A DNA stretch of 64,000 nucleotides, from NCBI GenBank assembly GCA_913020715.1, contig CAJVZH010000008.1, positions 1 to 64,000 on the forward strand. The letters run 5' to 3'. The notes under the pieces were generated by a model. The model saw only the letters and a list, made by a program, of their open reading frames with translations, made no database searches and was not told the origin of the DNA. How positions within the stretch are numbered: position 1 is the first letter of the stretch; the number at the start of each line of letters is the position of its first letter. The stretch is from an uncultured Gammaproteobacteria bacterium (GTDB taxonomy: Bacteria; Pseudomonadota; Gammaproteobacteria; PS1; Pseudothioglobaceae). Positions 12,351-22,359 of the stretch are shown here, one piece after another. A program made the position numbers and the translations under genes.

Positions 12351-12424
12351 GTGCGCTCATAAATAAAGTCTTGCAAGCACTGGCCACCTGGCGTTAAAGC
12401 AAGCCAAAGTTTTTCTGGGTAAGT

Positions 12425-12430
12425 TAAAAT
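12425..12430 (+). promoter_or_regulatory. Candidate -10 box for trpE, giving a nearly leaderless transcript
   Basis: TAAAAT lies six bases before the trpE ATG, and no Shine-Dalgarno is present in the 20 nt upstream of the start. A transcript starting seven bases after the box would begin at the ATG. No good -35 hexamer is seen 16-18 nt upstream, so the call is tentative. The rest of the 12351-12424 gap shows nothing else recognisable. Confidence 0.4.
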
Positions 12431-12436
12431 GCTTCC

Positions 12437-13891
12437 ATGGAAAAATCACACTTTAACGAACTCGTCGATCAAGGCTTTAATCACATACCCGTTTCTCGCG
12501 AGTTAATCGTTGATACCGATACGGCTTTGGCGCTGTATTTAAAGGTTGCCAACACCCCTTACAGTTATTTTTTAGAGTCTGTTCAAGGCGGTGAAAAATG
12601 GGGCCGCTACTCATTTATTGGACTTTGTGCGCAAACAGTTATTAAGGTCTTTGATTACCAAGTAACGATTGAGAAAAACGGCGCAGCCCTAGAGACGCAA
12701 GAAGTTGAAGACCCCCTTGCCTGGATTGAAGAATACCAAGCCCAATTCAAAGTGCCGAAATTAGACAATTTGCCGGATTTTAATGGTGGCTTGGTGGGGT
12801 ATTTTGGTTATGAGATCATTCGCTATATTGAGCCGAAGCTGGCTCATTTGGATAAGCCAGATGAGCTGAATGTCGCTGACATTCTACTGATGCTATCCAA
12901 TGACTTGCTGGTGGTTGACAACTTATCCAGTACCGCGCATATTATCACCCATATTAATCCTGAAGAGAGCCGTTACGAGGATGCGATTGCCCGATTGGAT
13001 GAAATTGAGGCACAAATAAAAGAACCACTGGCTGAGCAAGCGAGTGAACCCGCCAATATTAAGGCAGAGGACTTTGTCTCCAGTTTTGGACGAGAGGATT
13101 TCATGCGCTCTGTCGAGGATATTCAGAAATACATAGTTGCCGGTGATGTTATGCAGGTTGTGCCTTCGCAGCGACTTAGTTGTGAATTTAAAGCTAAGCC
13201 GATTGATCTTTATCGCCAACTAAGAATCCTCAATCCGTCGCCTTATATGTACTTTTTGAATTTGGACGATGTCACTATTGTTGGCTCTTCGCCAGAAATT
13301 CTAACGCGCGTCGATAACAATAATATGGCCACGGTAAGGCCGATAGCCGGCACCCGATCACGAGGCAAAACAAAAGAAGAAGACTTGACTTTAGAAGTGG
13401 ATTTATTGTCCGACCATAAGGAAATTGCAGAACACTTGATGTTGATTGACCTAGGAAGAAATGACCTTGGTAGGATTGCTAAAACAGGTACAGTGACACT
13501 CACCGATAAAATGTTTATTGAGCGTTATTCTCATGTGATGCACATCGTCTCCAATGTAGAGTGCGAACTGCAAGACGACATGAGTGCTATTGACGTGCTG
13601 AGGGCGACCTTCCCTGCCGGAACTTTAAGTGGCGCACCTAAGGTTCGAGCAATGGAAATTATTAACGATGTTGAGCCATTAAAACGCAATATCTACTCGG
13701 GCGCAATTGGTAATCTCTCATGGCACGGTGGCATGGATTTGGCGATTGCAATTAGAACGGCAGTAATCAAAGATGAAATGCTTTATGTGCAAGCTGGCGC
13801 CGGAATTGTTTACGACTCGGTTCCTGAATCCGAATGGCAAGAAACGATAGATAAGGCGCAAGCGCTTATTAGGGCTGCCGAAAAAATCTAA
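12437..13891 (+). CDS. trpE: Anthranilate synthase component I
   Basis: The protein converts chorismate plus ammonia (from the TrpG amidotransferase) to anthranilate, the first tryptophan step. Its 484 residues match the family. The N-terminal tryptophan-binding region contains SYFLESVQGGEKWGRYSFIG. The catalytic chorismate-binding core has PSPYMYFL, RPIAGTRSRGKT, LIDLGRNDLGRI and LSGAPKVRAMEII. The LES-type feedback motif argues for TrpE over PabB. No trpG lies beside it; dnaE follows after 125 nt. No trp leader peptide was found, and the -10 box is almost on the ATG. Confidence 0.95.
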   Translation: MEKSHFNELVDQGFNHIPVSRELIVDTDTALALYLKVANTPYSYFLESVQGGEKWGRYSFIGLCAQTVIKVFDYQVTIEKNGAALETQEVEDPLAWIEEYQAQFKVPKLDNLPDFNGGLVGYFGYEIIRYIEPKLAHLDKPDELNVADILLMLSNDLLVVDNLSSTAHIITHINPEESRYEDAIARLDEIEAQIKEPLAEQASEPANIKAEDFVSSFGREDFMRSVEDIQKYIVAGDVMQVVPSQRLSCEFKAKPIDLYRQLRILNPSPYMYFLNLDDVTIVGSSPEILTRVDNNNMATVRPIAGTRSRGKTKEEDLTLEVDLLSDHKEIAEHLMLIDLGRNDLGRIAKTGTVTLTDKMFIERYSHVMHIVSNVECELQDDMSAIDVLRATFPAGTLSGAPKVRAMEIINDVEPLKRNIYSGAIGNLSWHGGMDLAIAIRTAVIKDEMLYVQAGAGIVYDSVPESEWQETIDKAQALIRAAEKI

Positions 13892-14016
13892 GGCTTTGTT
13901 GTTCTGCATTGGTGGAAATATATAAAACAATCCATTTTTTGCTAAAAATGCCCCAAGTTAGAGAGCTCTTTGTTTGTAAAATATAAGCTCTACTCGGTTA
14001 AATAATAACACTATAA

Positions 14017-17000
14017 ATGCAAAATTCCGCTTTTGTTCATCTGCAATGCCAGAGCGAATATTCTGTCAAGAATAGCCTTATTCGAGTGCCAAAATTGATT
14101 GAGAGTATTAAGCAGGCTGGCATGAACGCTGTTGCGTTGACTGACGATATCAGTCTTTTTTCTGCGGTTAAGTTTTATCAGAAGGCTCGATCTGCTGGTG
14201 TTAAGCCACTATTTGGTGCAAAAATGTCACTGAGTTCTGATGAGGGCCGCTACGACGTTCTACTGCTTTGTCAAAATCATCAAGGCTACCTCAACCTATC
14301 TGAGCTTATTTCAAAAGCTTACCTTAATCAACAAGGTATAGAAGGCCCAAGCATTACTGAGGCGGAACTAGGGGCTTACCATACGGGTTTGTTGTTGATT
14401 GCAACACCAGTGAGTTCTGATGTTGCGCAATTATTACTCACCAATCAAGCGTTACTTGCCAGAGAAAAGGCGCAAAAATGGCAAAATATTTTTGGCGATC
14501 GTTACTATTTTGCAGTGCAAAGAACACTCAGGATGACCGATGAGCAACACCTTCATCTTGCCATAGACTTGGGCGTTCAGCTGGGTATTCCGGTTGTTGC
14601 AACTAACGATGTGCAATTTTTGTTGCAAAGTGATTATGAGGCCCACGAGGCGAGAATCTGTATTTCACAGGGCGGCTTGTTAGATGATGCCCGACGAGCA
14701 AAACATTTTAACGAAGCCCAGTATTTAAAAAGTGCTGATGAAATGTCGGCATTATTTGCAGATTTTCCACAATTATTGTCCAACACGGTTGAAGTGGCCA
14801 AGCGTTGTAATTTGCATTTTGAATTATTTAAAAAAAACTACCTTCCGCTTTTCCCAACGCCAGAAGGCGTGTCAATTGCTAGATTTTTTGAGCAAGAGTC
14901 TAAGCGGGGTTTGGCTGAACGACTCAAGGATAAAAAAGCTGATGTAAAGATGTATGCCGAACGTTTGCAGTTTGAGCTTTCGGTTATCTTGGAGATGGAT
15001 TTTCCTGGCTATTTCTTAATTGTTTCTGACTTTATTCGCTGGGCAAAAGAAAATGGCATCCCTGTTGGTCCGGGGAGGGGCTCGGGTGCAGGCTCTCTGG
15101 TGGCTTGGGCACTATCAATTACCAACGTTGACCCGATTGAGCATGAGCTGCTTTTTGAGCGTTTTTTGAATCCAGAGCGTGTCTCCATGCCTGACTTTGA
15201 TATTGATTTCTGCACTGACCGCCGAGACGAGGTGATTGAGTACGTTTCTCTTAAGTACGGTCAAGAAAAAGTGTCGCAAATTATCACCTACGGTACGATG
15301 GCTGCTAAAGGCGTGGTACGTGATGTGGGCAGGGTGTTGGGCCACCCTTACGGTTTTAGTGACACAATTTCAAAGCTCATTCCTAACGAACTTAAAATGA
15401 CTTTGGATAAAGCGTTGCAAGACTCGCCAGATCTTAAGTCACGCTATATTTCAGAAGAGAGCGTCACCACCTTGATGGATCTTTCCCAGGACCTCGAGGG
15501 CTTGGTAAGAAATGTTGGTACTCATGCCGGTGGTGTGGTTATTGCGCCGAGTAAAATCAGCGATTTTTGCCCAATTTACAAAGGCCCTGGCGAAGGTGAT
15601 GTAGTGGTCTCCCAATTTGATAAAGACGACGTTGAAGCGGTTGGCCTAGTGAAGTTTGACTTCCTAGGCCTGTCGAATTTGACGGTTATTGATAAAGCCG
15701 TTAAGATGATTTTTAATAAGGGTTTGACGGACGAGCTCATCGACATCGACACCCTATCTCTTGATGATCCGGCGGTTTATGAATTGTTGCAACGTTGTGA
15801 TACGACGGGCATCTTTCAGCTGGAATCCGACGGCATGCGCGGATATTTGAAAAAACTCCAAGCCGACAATTTTGAAGATATTGTTGCTATGTTGGCGCTC
15901 TATCGTCCCGGCCCATTGGACGCCGGAATGGTAGACGACTACATTAACGTGAAGCATGGTGCCAAGGTGAAGTACCCACATCCAATGCTGGAAGAAATAT
16001 TAAAGCCGACTAACGGTGTGTTTCTGTATCAAGAGCAAGTGATGAAGTCGGCCCAAGTAATGGCAGGCTATTCTTTGGGTGGTGCCGACTTATTGCGTCG
16101 AGCAATGGGTAAGAAAAAAGTTGAAGAAATGGCGCAGCAGCGGCAAGTGTTTGTTTCTGGTGCGGCCGAAAAAGACATCAAGGAAGAAAAAGCCAACGAA
16201 ATTTTTGATCTCATTGATAAGTTTTCGGGCTACGGTTTTAACAAATCTCACTCGGTTGCTTACGCTTATATTTCATACCAAACGGCTTGGTTAAAATCAC
16301 ATTATCCAGCGCCTTTTATGGCCTCGGTGCTTTCCGGGGTGATGGACGATACCGATCGAATTGCTTTCACCGTTAGTGAGGCTAAAAAGATTAATCTTGT
16401 TATTCATGCGCCCAATATTAATCAATCTGAATACCAATTTAGTATTTTAGACAACAATACCATCACCTATGGTTTGGGCGCTATTAAAGGTGTGGGTGAG
16501 GCACTAGTACAAGCTATTGTTGCCGAGCGCATTGAGAGCGGCGAGTATCAGGATATCTTTGATTTTTGTTTACGTATTGAGAAAAAGTTTTTAAATCGTC
16601 GCGCTATTGAGGCTTTAATTTACAGTGGCGCCTTTGACTTATTCGGTATTGATCGAGCAACACTTATTGCCACTTACCCAAGCGCCATCAAGCAAGCAGA
16701 GCAAAGGCAAAATGACCAAAATAATGGCCAGACTGGGCTTTTTGCAGCAGTTGAAAGTCACATTGATTACGAGAAAAAATACGTCTCGGCTAATGGTCTG
16801 TCTTTCAAAAAAATGTTGATGCTTGAAAAAAGTGTCATGGGTTATTATTTGCATCGCCACCCAACCGATGCCTTTAAGTCTGACTTACAATCAATCGTCT
16901 GTACTTTGCCCAAAAACATTGTTTTTCGAAACAATCGCGAAGTTCGGATTTTGGCGTTGATTTCCGAAATTCGTTACCGTAATACGCAAAAAGGCCAGAT

Positions 17001-17427
17001 GGCCAGCGTTATTGTTGAAGATGGTGTTAAGCAATTAAATGCGGTTTTGTTTACCAAGACCTTGGGTGAGAACTCCGAACAACTGCTTGTCGACGAAGTG
17101 GTGGTCATTACCGGAAAGGTTAACAAAGATTTTAGAGATCAGTGGCAAGTGGTGGTGGATAAGGTCGAAGGCGTTGAGCAAGTGCAAATGAAATACGCCA
17201 AATATTTGCGTATTGGTCTTAACGCTAAACAGCAAAATAAGTATCACAAGCTTTCTCAATTATTAAGAGAGCATAGTGGCAAATGCCCCGTCATTGTTGA
17301 GTACAGAACAGAGTCGGCCTACGGTCGGTTGCCGCTTAAGCCTGAGTATTCCGTTGCCCCTACTGCTTTGCTACTGGAGTCTTTAGAGCAGCTTATTGGG
17401 CAAGGCGGTTGTAAAGTTCAGTATTAG
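14017..17427 (+). CDS. dnaE: DNA polymerase III subunit alpha
   Basis: This is the replicative polymerase subunit, 1136 residues (E. coli DnaE 1160). The polymerase Mg ligands are in PDFDIDFC (about 391-398), preceded by the GPGRGSGAGSLV loop. The beta-clamp/finger region GFNKSHSVAYAYISYQTAWLK is near 745-765. An OB-fold region and a short C-terminal tail follow. The N-terminal PHP domain starts with HLQCQSEYS where the usual pattern is HxxxH, so the second metal-binding histidine is lost; proteobacterial PHP domains are often inactive. No RBS is evident. No terminator is seen before it, so it may be partly read from trpE. Confidence 0.97.
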   Translation: MQNSAFVHLQCQSEYSVKNSLIRVPKLIESIKQAGMNAVALTDDISLFSAVKFYQKARSAGVKPLFGAKMSLSSDEGRYDVLLLCQNHQGYLNLSELISKAYLNQQGIEGPSITEAELGAYHTGLLLIATPVSSDVAQLLLTNQALLAREKAQKWQNIFGDRYYFAVQRTLRMTDEQHLHLAIDLGVQLGIPVVATNDVQFLLQSDYEAHEARICISQGGLLDDARRAKHFNEAQYLKSADEMSALFADFPQLLSNTVEVAKRCNLHFELFKKNYLPLFPTPEGVSIARFFEQESKRGLAERLKDKKADVKMYAERLQFELSVILEMDFPGYFLIVSDFIRWAKENGIPVGPGRGSGAGSLVAWALSITNVDPIEHELLFERFLNPERVSMPDFDIDFCTDRRDEVIEYVSLKYGQEKVSQIITYGTMAAKGVVRDVGRVLGHPYGFSDTISKLIPNELKMTLDKALQDSPDLKSRYISEESVTTLMDLSQDLEGLVRNVGTHAGGVVIAPSKISDFCPIYKGPGEGDVVVSQFDKDDVEAVGLVKFDFLGLSNLTVIDKAVKMIFNKGLTDELIDIDTLSLDDPAVYELLQRCDTTGIFQLESDGMRGYLKKLQADNFEDIVAMLALYRPGPLDAGMVDDYINVKHGAKVKYPHPMLEEILKPTNGVFLYQEQVMKSAQVMAGYSLGGADLLRRAMGKKKVEEMAQQRQVFVSGAAEKDIKEEKANEIFDLIDKFSGYGFNKSHSVAYAYISYQTAWLKSHYPAPFMASVLSGVMDDTDRIAFTVSEAKKINLVIHAPNINQSEYQFSILDNNTITYGLGAIKGVGEALVQAIVAERIESGEYQDIFDFCLRIEKKFLNRRAIEALIYSGAFDLFGIDRATLIATYPSAIKQAEQRQNDQNNGQTGLFAAVESHIDYEKKYVSANGLSFKKMLMLEKSVMGYYLHRHPTDAFKSDLQSIVCTLPKNIVFRNNREVRILALISEIRYRNTQKGQMASVIVEDGVKQLNAVLFTKTLGENSEQLLVDEVVVITGKVNKDFRDQWQVVVDKVEGVEQVQMKYAKYLRIGLNAKQQNKYHKLSQLLREHSGKCPVIVEYRTESAYGRLPLKPEYSVAPTALLLESLEQLIGQGGCKVQY

Positions 17428-17432
17428 GTGTT

Positions 17433-17462
17433 GTTGAAAAATAGTGAACAGCGTTTTTCAAC
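17433..17462. terminator. Bidirectional terminator between dnaE and comEC
   Basis: GTTGAAAAA (17433-17441) and TTTTTCAAC (17454-17462) form a nine-pair inverted repeat with a 12-nt loop in the 43-nt gap of two convergent genes. Each strand ends the stem with a T-rich arm. The stem is AT-rich, so efficiency is uncertain. Confidence 0.5.
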
Positions 17463-17470
17463 GGTATTTA

Positions 17471-19759
17471 TTAATCCTTATTGCATTGTCGATGATAAAA
17501 AGAGCGCTGCTCTTTTCTGTATTCATTAATTATTATCTTGTCATCGAGAGCAAAACTCAGCTGCCCTGAACAACTTGTGTCAAATACGGCAACGCCCGTG
17601 TTTCTGTAACGATTTACAATAGCCTTAGCTGGATGTTTATATGGATTTTTATACCCTGCTGAGCTAATGGCAATAGCGGGCGAAATTGCCCCAATAAAGG
17701 CCTCAGTAGAGGATGTTTTACTGCCGTGGTGAGGGGTAAGCATCACCACTGCCTCGAGAATACTGGCGTTGTTTTTCAATAAGGTTTTTTCTGCTTTTTT
17801 CTCGATGTCGCCAGTGAGCAGTAAACTCGCATCTGCAGTGGATATTTTCAATACGCAGGAGGCATTGTTGCCTTTAAGTGTGGTGTCACTTAAAGGGCTC
17901 AAGATATCGAACTGAACGTCATCCCAGATCCAAGATTGCCCAGAGTGGCAGAGCTCAGCGGGAGCGGTTATTTTATTAGGTACCGAGCTTAGTATTTTAT
18001 CAACAGTAAAATTATTCATGACGGCTTGCAGGCCGCCAATATGATCATTATCGCCGTGGCTGATAATGATCGTATCAATACGGTTGACCTGGTTGGCAAT
18101 CAGAAATGGAATCAGGGCGGCATCACCCATATTAAATCCTGAGGGGGAGTGAGAGCCAGTGTCATAAACTAAAGTATGGTTTTCAGTGCGCACGATAACC
18201 GATAGACCTTGGCCAACATCAAGTACATCAATCAGGGCTGTTTTTGCAGAGATGTTGGTTTGGGAGGTCAATATTGGTATAGTAATAATTAATACTGCCG
18301 CCTTTCGAAGTTTTAAGCCTCGAGGCAGTATTAACAAGCAGGCACCAATCACCAAGAGAAGTAAGTCGAGCGCACTTGCTGGCATAAAGTGCATTCGATT
18401 AAAGGACAAGTCGCTAATTTGTTGCAGAAATACAGCAAGAAAAGACAGTGTTTTATCGGCTATAGCAAAGCAGAGTTGGGCAGGCGTTGTAATTTCAACA
18501 ACGCTAAAGAAAGCGCCCAACAAAGAAATTGGAGTGACAATAAAGCTAAATGTGGGAATGGCAATAAGATTGGCCAAACCAGACAGTGAGGAGCTTGATT
18601 GAAAAAACCACAAGGTAATAGGCAGCATCGCTACGCAAATCAGCAGTTGTAAATAAATCAGTTTTGACAGCGCTGATTTATTGTTAAAAAGTGATACACC
18701 ATACAAAATAACACCGACAGCGTAAAAAGACAGCCAAAAACCAACATCATAAACCGACAGGGGGTTGAGCATGAGCACAAGAAGCATTGCAAGCCCGTAT
18801 AACGTCCAGACATTGTACTGAGTTCGCAGGATAATGCTTAAAAATGCTACCGATGCCATGATGAAGGCGCGTTGCGTAGGAACAGAGAAGCCAGCAATAA
18901 AAGCGTAGCTCAGTGCTCCAATAATGCCGAAAAAAGAGCCCACAACTTGGGCAGGGGTGATGAGCACTAAGAGTCTAGAGAGGCGCCAGAAAAAGGAAGC
19001 AATAAAAAATAACAAGGTGGAAATAAGGCCAATATGGAGGCCAGAAATAACACTCAGATGTGTTGTATTGGTTTGCTGAAACAACAACCAATTCTTGGTC
19101 TTGATAAGAGATCTGTCACCAAGAATCAATGCATTAATTACACCAGAAAAATCCAGATCTTTCAAATAAGGAGATAGTGTTGTTCTAATGGATTGTCTTA
19201 GTTGGTGAATAAATGCGGTATTAGATGAGGACAAGACTTTATTGACTTCACTTTTTCGAACATAACCAGTGGCGCTTATTCTATTGGCAAAAAGCCATTT
19301 TTCATAATCAAAACCACCCTGATTTCTAAGGCCGTTGTTATGTTTTAATTTCACTGTAAGTGCCCACTCATCCCCGACAACCAGTTTCGGTCTATCTGCA
19401 CCATACCAAGAGAGTCGAACTTTAGCCTTAAATGGCTCGATAACCTCATAGAGAAATATAGATTTTTCGGGGCTTGAGGTGGGCAGTGAAACAACAAAAC
19501 CTTGGGCCTCAATCGGCTGGTTAAGAAATTTTTCGTCAATGCCTTGACTCATTAAAGTATGTGAAAAAACACCCATCCAAGCAAAACCCGCAAGAGCAAA
19601 AAGAAGTTTAATTGAAATACTGGGTTTGCGCCTAAAGGTGGCCAAAAAAGCGATGAAAAGTGCCAATACTAGTGTTAACTCGACTGTGTGTAATTCGAGT
19701 GTATTTTTTGTTGAAAAAACAACGAGTCCGGCTAAGAAAAATAGGGCATTAAATAGCAT
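17471..19759 (-). CDS. comEC: DNA internalization-related competence protein ComEC/Rec2
   Basis: ComEC is the inner-membrane channel that takes single-stranded DNA into the cytoplasm during natural transformation. The 762 residues show the full architecture: N-terminal membrane helices, a soluble OB-like domain (DUF4131), the Competence domain with SGLHIGL, LGDRSL and many helices, and a C-terminal metallo-beta-lactamase-like domain with ISHGDNDHIGG and HHGSKTS. It lies convergent to dnaE. An intact gene indicates DNA uptake capacity if the pilus genes exist elsewhere in the genome. Confidence 0.93.
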   Translation of the reverse strand: MLFNALFFLAGLVVFSTKNTLELHTVELTLVLALFIAFLATFRRKPSISIKLLFALAGFAWMGVFSHTLMSQGIDEKFLNQPIEAQGFVVSLPTSSPEKSIFLYEVIEPFKAKVRLSWYGADRPKLVVGDEWALTVKLKHNNGLRNQGGFDYEKWLFANRISATGYVRKSEVNKVLSSSNTAFIHQLRQSIRTTLSPYLKDLDFSGVINALILGDRSLIKTKNWLLFQQTNTTHLSVISGLHIGLISTLLFFIASFFWRLSRLLVLITPAQVVGSFFGIIGALSYAFIAGFSVPTQRAFIMASVAFLSIILRTQYNVWTLYGLAMLLVLMLNPLSVYDVGFWLSFYAVGVILYGVSLFNNKSALSKLIYLQLLICVAMLPITLWFFQSSSSLSGLANLIAIPTFSFIVTPISLLGAFFSVVEITTPAQLCFAIADKTLSFLAVFLQQISDLSFNRMHFMPASALDLLLLVIGACLLILPRGLKLRKAAVLIITIPILTSQTNISAKTALIDVLDVGQGLSVIVRTENHTLVYDTGSHSPSGFNMGDAALIPFLIANQVNRIDTIIISHGDNDHIGGLQAVMNNFTVDKILSSVPNKITAPAELCHSGQSWIWDDVQFDILSPLSDTTLKGNNASCVLKISTADASLLLTGDIEKKAEKTLLKNNASILEAVVMLTPHHGSKTSSTEAFIGAISPAIAISSAGYKNPYKHPAKAIVNRYRNTGVAVFDTSCSGQLSFALDDKIIINEYRKEQRSFYHRQCNKD

Positions 19760-20105
19760 CAGAATTTTCGATATTATGACCTTGGTGGGGTGGGGAAAAA
19801 GTTATAGATCAAATATAGCCTTAATATCCGTGAAACGCTTGATTTAACGCGAGAAACATTAAAAGTTATCCGCTATTATTAGACTTATTAAATTACTGGG
19901 TTATTGTGATCGGCACCTAATGCGTGAAAAAAATATAAGTTATTGATTTTTATAATAAAAAAACTTCTGATACATTTTTAATCAAAACCGTAATAAAGCC
20001 TATTCTGATGCCGTTTATGCATCGAAACTAGGAGATATCAACAGAGTTATCCACAGTTTTGTGAGTAAGTCCATTAAGTCTTGATTTAACGGCATTTTGC
20101 ACTGA
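19760..20105. other. AT-rich intergenic region with one perfect DnaA box and a 12-bp direct repeat
   Basis: The 346 bases between comEC and coaBC hold no credible gene. Visible signals are TTATCCACA (20047-20055, the consensus DnaA box), a one-mismatch inverted box TGTGAGTAA (20060-20068), a weaker TTATCCGCT (19866-19874), an A/T-rich block at about 19925-19985, and CTTGATTTAACG repeated exactly at 19838-19849 and 20080-20091. comEC reads away to the left and should have its promoter here, whereas coaBC ends here. Its role is unknown. Confidence 0.5.
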
Positions 20106-21299
20106 CTACATCAGTGTTTCAGAAATTTTTATGACCAATTTTTTCGCAATAATAATTTTGCTATTTATTTCAATTTTTTCACAGACCTTATCGGTGATAA
20201 AAAAGACCTCATTTTGATCGGATTTAAGGCCAATTTTTGAATTTGAAACATCGTTGAGGATAATGGCGTCACAACCCTTGTTTTTAAGCTTATTTTTGGC
20301 GTTTTCGAGTAAATTTTCAGTTTCAGCGGCAAAGCCAATACAAACAGGCTTGTCCTTCATTTGGCAAATATTGGACAAAATATCTGGATTTCGCACAAGG
20401 TCGATTGACACTGTTTCACGATCTTTCTTGATTTTGTTTTTTGCAATATTTGTGGGCCGATAATCAGCAACAGCTGCACAGGAGATAAAGATGTCCTGTT
20501 CGCTAATATTGTCATTCACGGCTTTAAGCATTTCACTTGCGCTTGTTACTAAAATACCTTTTGCACGAGACTCTACCGCTACTGAAATTGCTCCAATAAT
20601 TAGAGTTACTGTGGCGCCTGCTTCAGCGCAGGCTGAGGCGAGCGCCATACCCATTTTGCCGCTGCTGTGGTTTGAGATAAAACGTACAGGGTCAATCGCC
20701 TCAATAGTGGCACCCAGCGTAATCATGACATTCTTGCCTGCAAGTTTAGTGTTTTGAAATAAACCGGCTATTTGTAATGCAATGGAGGTTGGCTCGGCCA
20801 AACGTCCTTCGCCAATATCACCACAGGCCTGCTCCCCAAATTCTGGTTTTGCAATCACCATACTTCGATTTTCTAGTAATTTAAGATTATCCTGAGTTGC
20901 CAATGAGCCATACATTTGTTGGTTCATCGCCGGCGCAATAAGCACTTTAGCCGCGGTTGCTAAAATAAGGGTGGTTAATAAGTCATCTGCTTTGCCATGA
21001 CAAAGCTTGGCAATGGTGTTGGCAGAAGCGGGCGCTATAACAACCGCATCGGCCCATTTAGCCAACTCAATATGACCCATCGAGAGTTCTGCCTCTTTGT
21101 CCCAGAGGTTGTCGTGTACTTTATTTTTTGATACGGCTTGCAGAGATCTTTCGCTAACAAATTCAGCACCACCTGCAGTGAGCACTACGCGTACTTCAGC
21201 GCCCAGATCTTGCAAGCGCCTAACAATGTCAGGAGATTTATAAGCAGCTATTGAGCCACTAACACCTAATACAATATTTTTGTTTGTTAGGGTCTTCAT
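20106..21299 (-). CDS. coaBC: Bifunctional phosphopantothenoylcysteine decarboxylase/phosphopantothenate-cysteine ligase
   Basis: CoaBC performs two consecutive steps of coenzyme A synthesis. The N-terminal flavin-dependent CoaC domain has LGVSGSIAAYKSPD, the catalytic His in SMGHIELAKWAD, PAMNQQMY, and the Cys/Gly loop QACGDIGEGR. The C-terminal CoaB domain has SNHSSGKMG, AAVADYRP and the KNKIKK lysine loop. The start chosen is the ATG at 21299, which overlaps the ribD stop as ATGA and gives the family N-terminus (397 residues); an upstream in-frame start would run into ribD. Coupling to ribD places flavin synthesis beside a flavin enzyme. Confidence 0.96.
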   Translation of the reverse strand: MKTLTNKNIVLGVSGSIAAYKSPDIVRRLQDLGAEVRVVLTAGGAEFVSERSLQAVSKNKVHDNLWDKEAELSMGHIELAKWADAVVIAPASANTIAKLCHGKADDLLTTLILATAAKVLIAPAMNQQMYGSLATQDNLKLLENRSMVIAKPEFGEQACGDIGEGRLAEPTSIALQIAGLFQNTKLAGKNVMITLGATIEAIDPVRFISNHSSGKMGMALASACAEAGATVTLIIGAISVAVESRAKGILVTSASEMLKAVNDNISEQDIFISCAAVADYRPTNIAKNKIKKDRETVSIDLVRNPDILSNICQMKDKPVCIGFAAETENLLENAKNKLKNKGCDAIILNDVSNSKIGLKSDQNEVFFITDKVCEKIEINSKIIIAKKLVIKISETLM

Positions 21300-22339
21300 T
21301 TGAAACTCGCTGTTATTTTCATATCCACACCGACTTGTCGACAATCATTAATTACTAGCGAAACTTTGTCGCCCATATCAGTTATTGGTAATTGCATCAT
21401 TGAAGTGGCTTTGTTTCCTAGCAATACGGGTGCTGTGTAGATTACCAATTCGTCGATTAGATTGGCTTCTTGCATTGCCCCGTTGAGGCCGGAACCCGCC
21501 TCCACCAGTACGGTGTTAATGCCCATTTCGCCAAGCTTAAGTAGGGCGGCTTTTAAATCAACCTTGCTATTAGCTGTGGATGCACAATTATCACTATTAA
21601 TCACCAGCGTCTGTGCATCGTCGGAAAATATATTAAGTTTTTTATTGGTGATTTGATTATTACTGTCAATAACCACCCTGAGTGGTGTGATAGTGCTCTC
21701 AGGTAATCTAGCGGTCAAGCTTGGGTTGTCTTTTAACACGGTACCTGAACCGGTGAGGATGGCTTGGTTATCTCGGCGCAGTTTGTGCACATCCATGCGA
21801 GCCGTTTCAGAGGTGATCCACTTGCTCTCGCCATTTGCCATCGCTGTTTTTCCGTCTAGACTCATTGCAATTTTACTGGTAACAAACGGCATGCCAGTTT
21901 GCATTCTTTTGATGAAGCCACGATTTAGGTTTTTGGCTTCATTTTCTAGCAAGCCAATTTCAACTTCAATACCTGCATCTTTTAGCATTTGAACACCTGT
22001 TCCAGCCACCAGTGGATTAGGATCTAGTGTGGCAATAACCACCTTGTTTACGCGTGAGTTAATCACAGCTTTAGCGCAAGGAGGCGTTTTACCATGGTGT
22101 GAGCACGGCTCAAGTGTGACATACATTGTAGCGCCATTTGCTTGACTATTCATTTGCGCCAAGGCATTGGCTTCGGCGTGACCTTTGCCAAATTCTCGAT
22201 GGTAATCTTGAGCGAGTATTGCACCCTCGCGCGCAATGATACAACCGACCATTGGGTTGGCGTGAACAGTGTGTCGACCTTTGCTTGCAAGTTGCAGTGC
22301 AAGCGCCATACATTGTGTGTCTTTTGCTGTGAAAGGCAT
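21296..22339 (-). CDS. ribD: Riboflavin biosynthesis deaminase/reductase RibD
   Basis: RibD deaminates and then reduces the pyrimidine intermediate made from GTP in riboflavin synthesis. Its 347 residues comprise an N-terminal cytidine-deaminase-like zinc domain with GHAEANAL and EPCSHHGKTPPC, and a C-terminal NADPH-dependent reductase domain beginning around MPFVTSKIAMSLDGK. The stop overlaps the coaBC start by four bases. It is divergent from recA across 103 nt. No FMN riboswitch is visible upstream. Confidence 0.97.
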   Translation of the reverse strand: MPFTAKDTQCMALALQLASKGRHTVHANPMVGCIIAREGAILAQDYHREFGKGHAEANALAQMNSQANGATMYVTLEPCSHHGKTPPCAKAVINSRVNKVVIATLDPNPLVAGTGVQMLKDAGIEVEIGLLENEAKNLNRGFIKRMQTGMPFVTSKIAMSLDGKTAMANGESKWITSETARMDVHKLRRDNQAILTGSGTVLKDNPSLTARLPESTITPLRVVIDSNNQITNKKLNIFSDDAQTLVINSDNCASTANSKVDLKAALLKLGEMGINTVLVEAGSGLNGAMQEANLIDELVIYTAPVLLGNKATSMMQLPITDMGDKVSLVINDCRQVGVDMKITASFK

Positions 22340-22359
22340 TATAATTCCACTAGTAATCT

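Noticed and set aside
19760-20105. Chromosome replication origin
   Set aside because: Only one perfect DnaA box, no origin-associated genes, and the highly expressed ribosomal-RNA polymerase operons to the left would run head-on into forks leaving here. Kept only as a low-interest observation.
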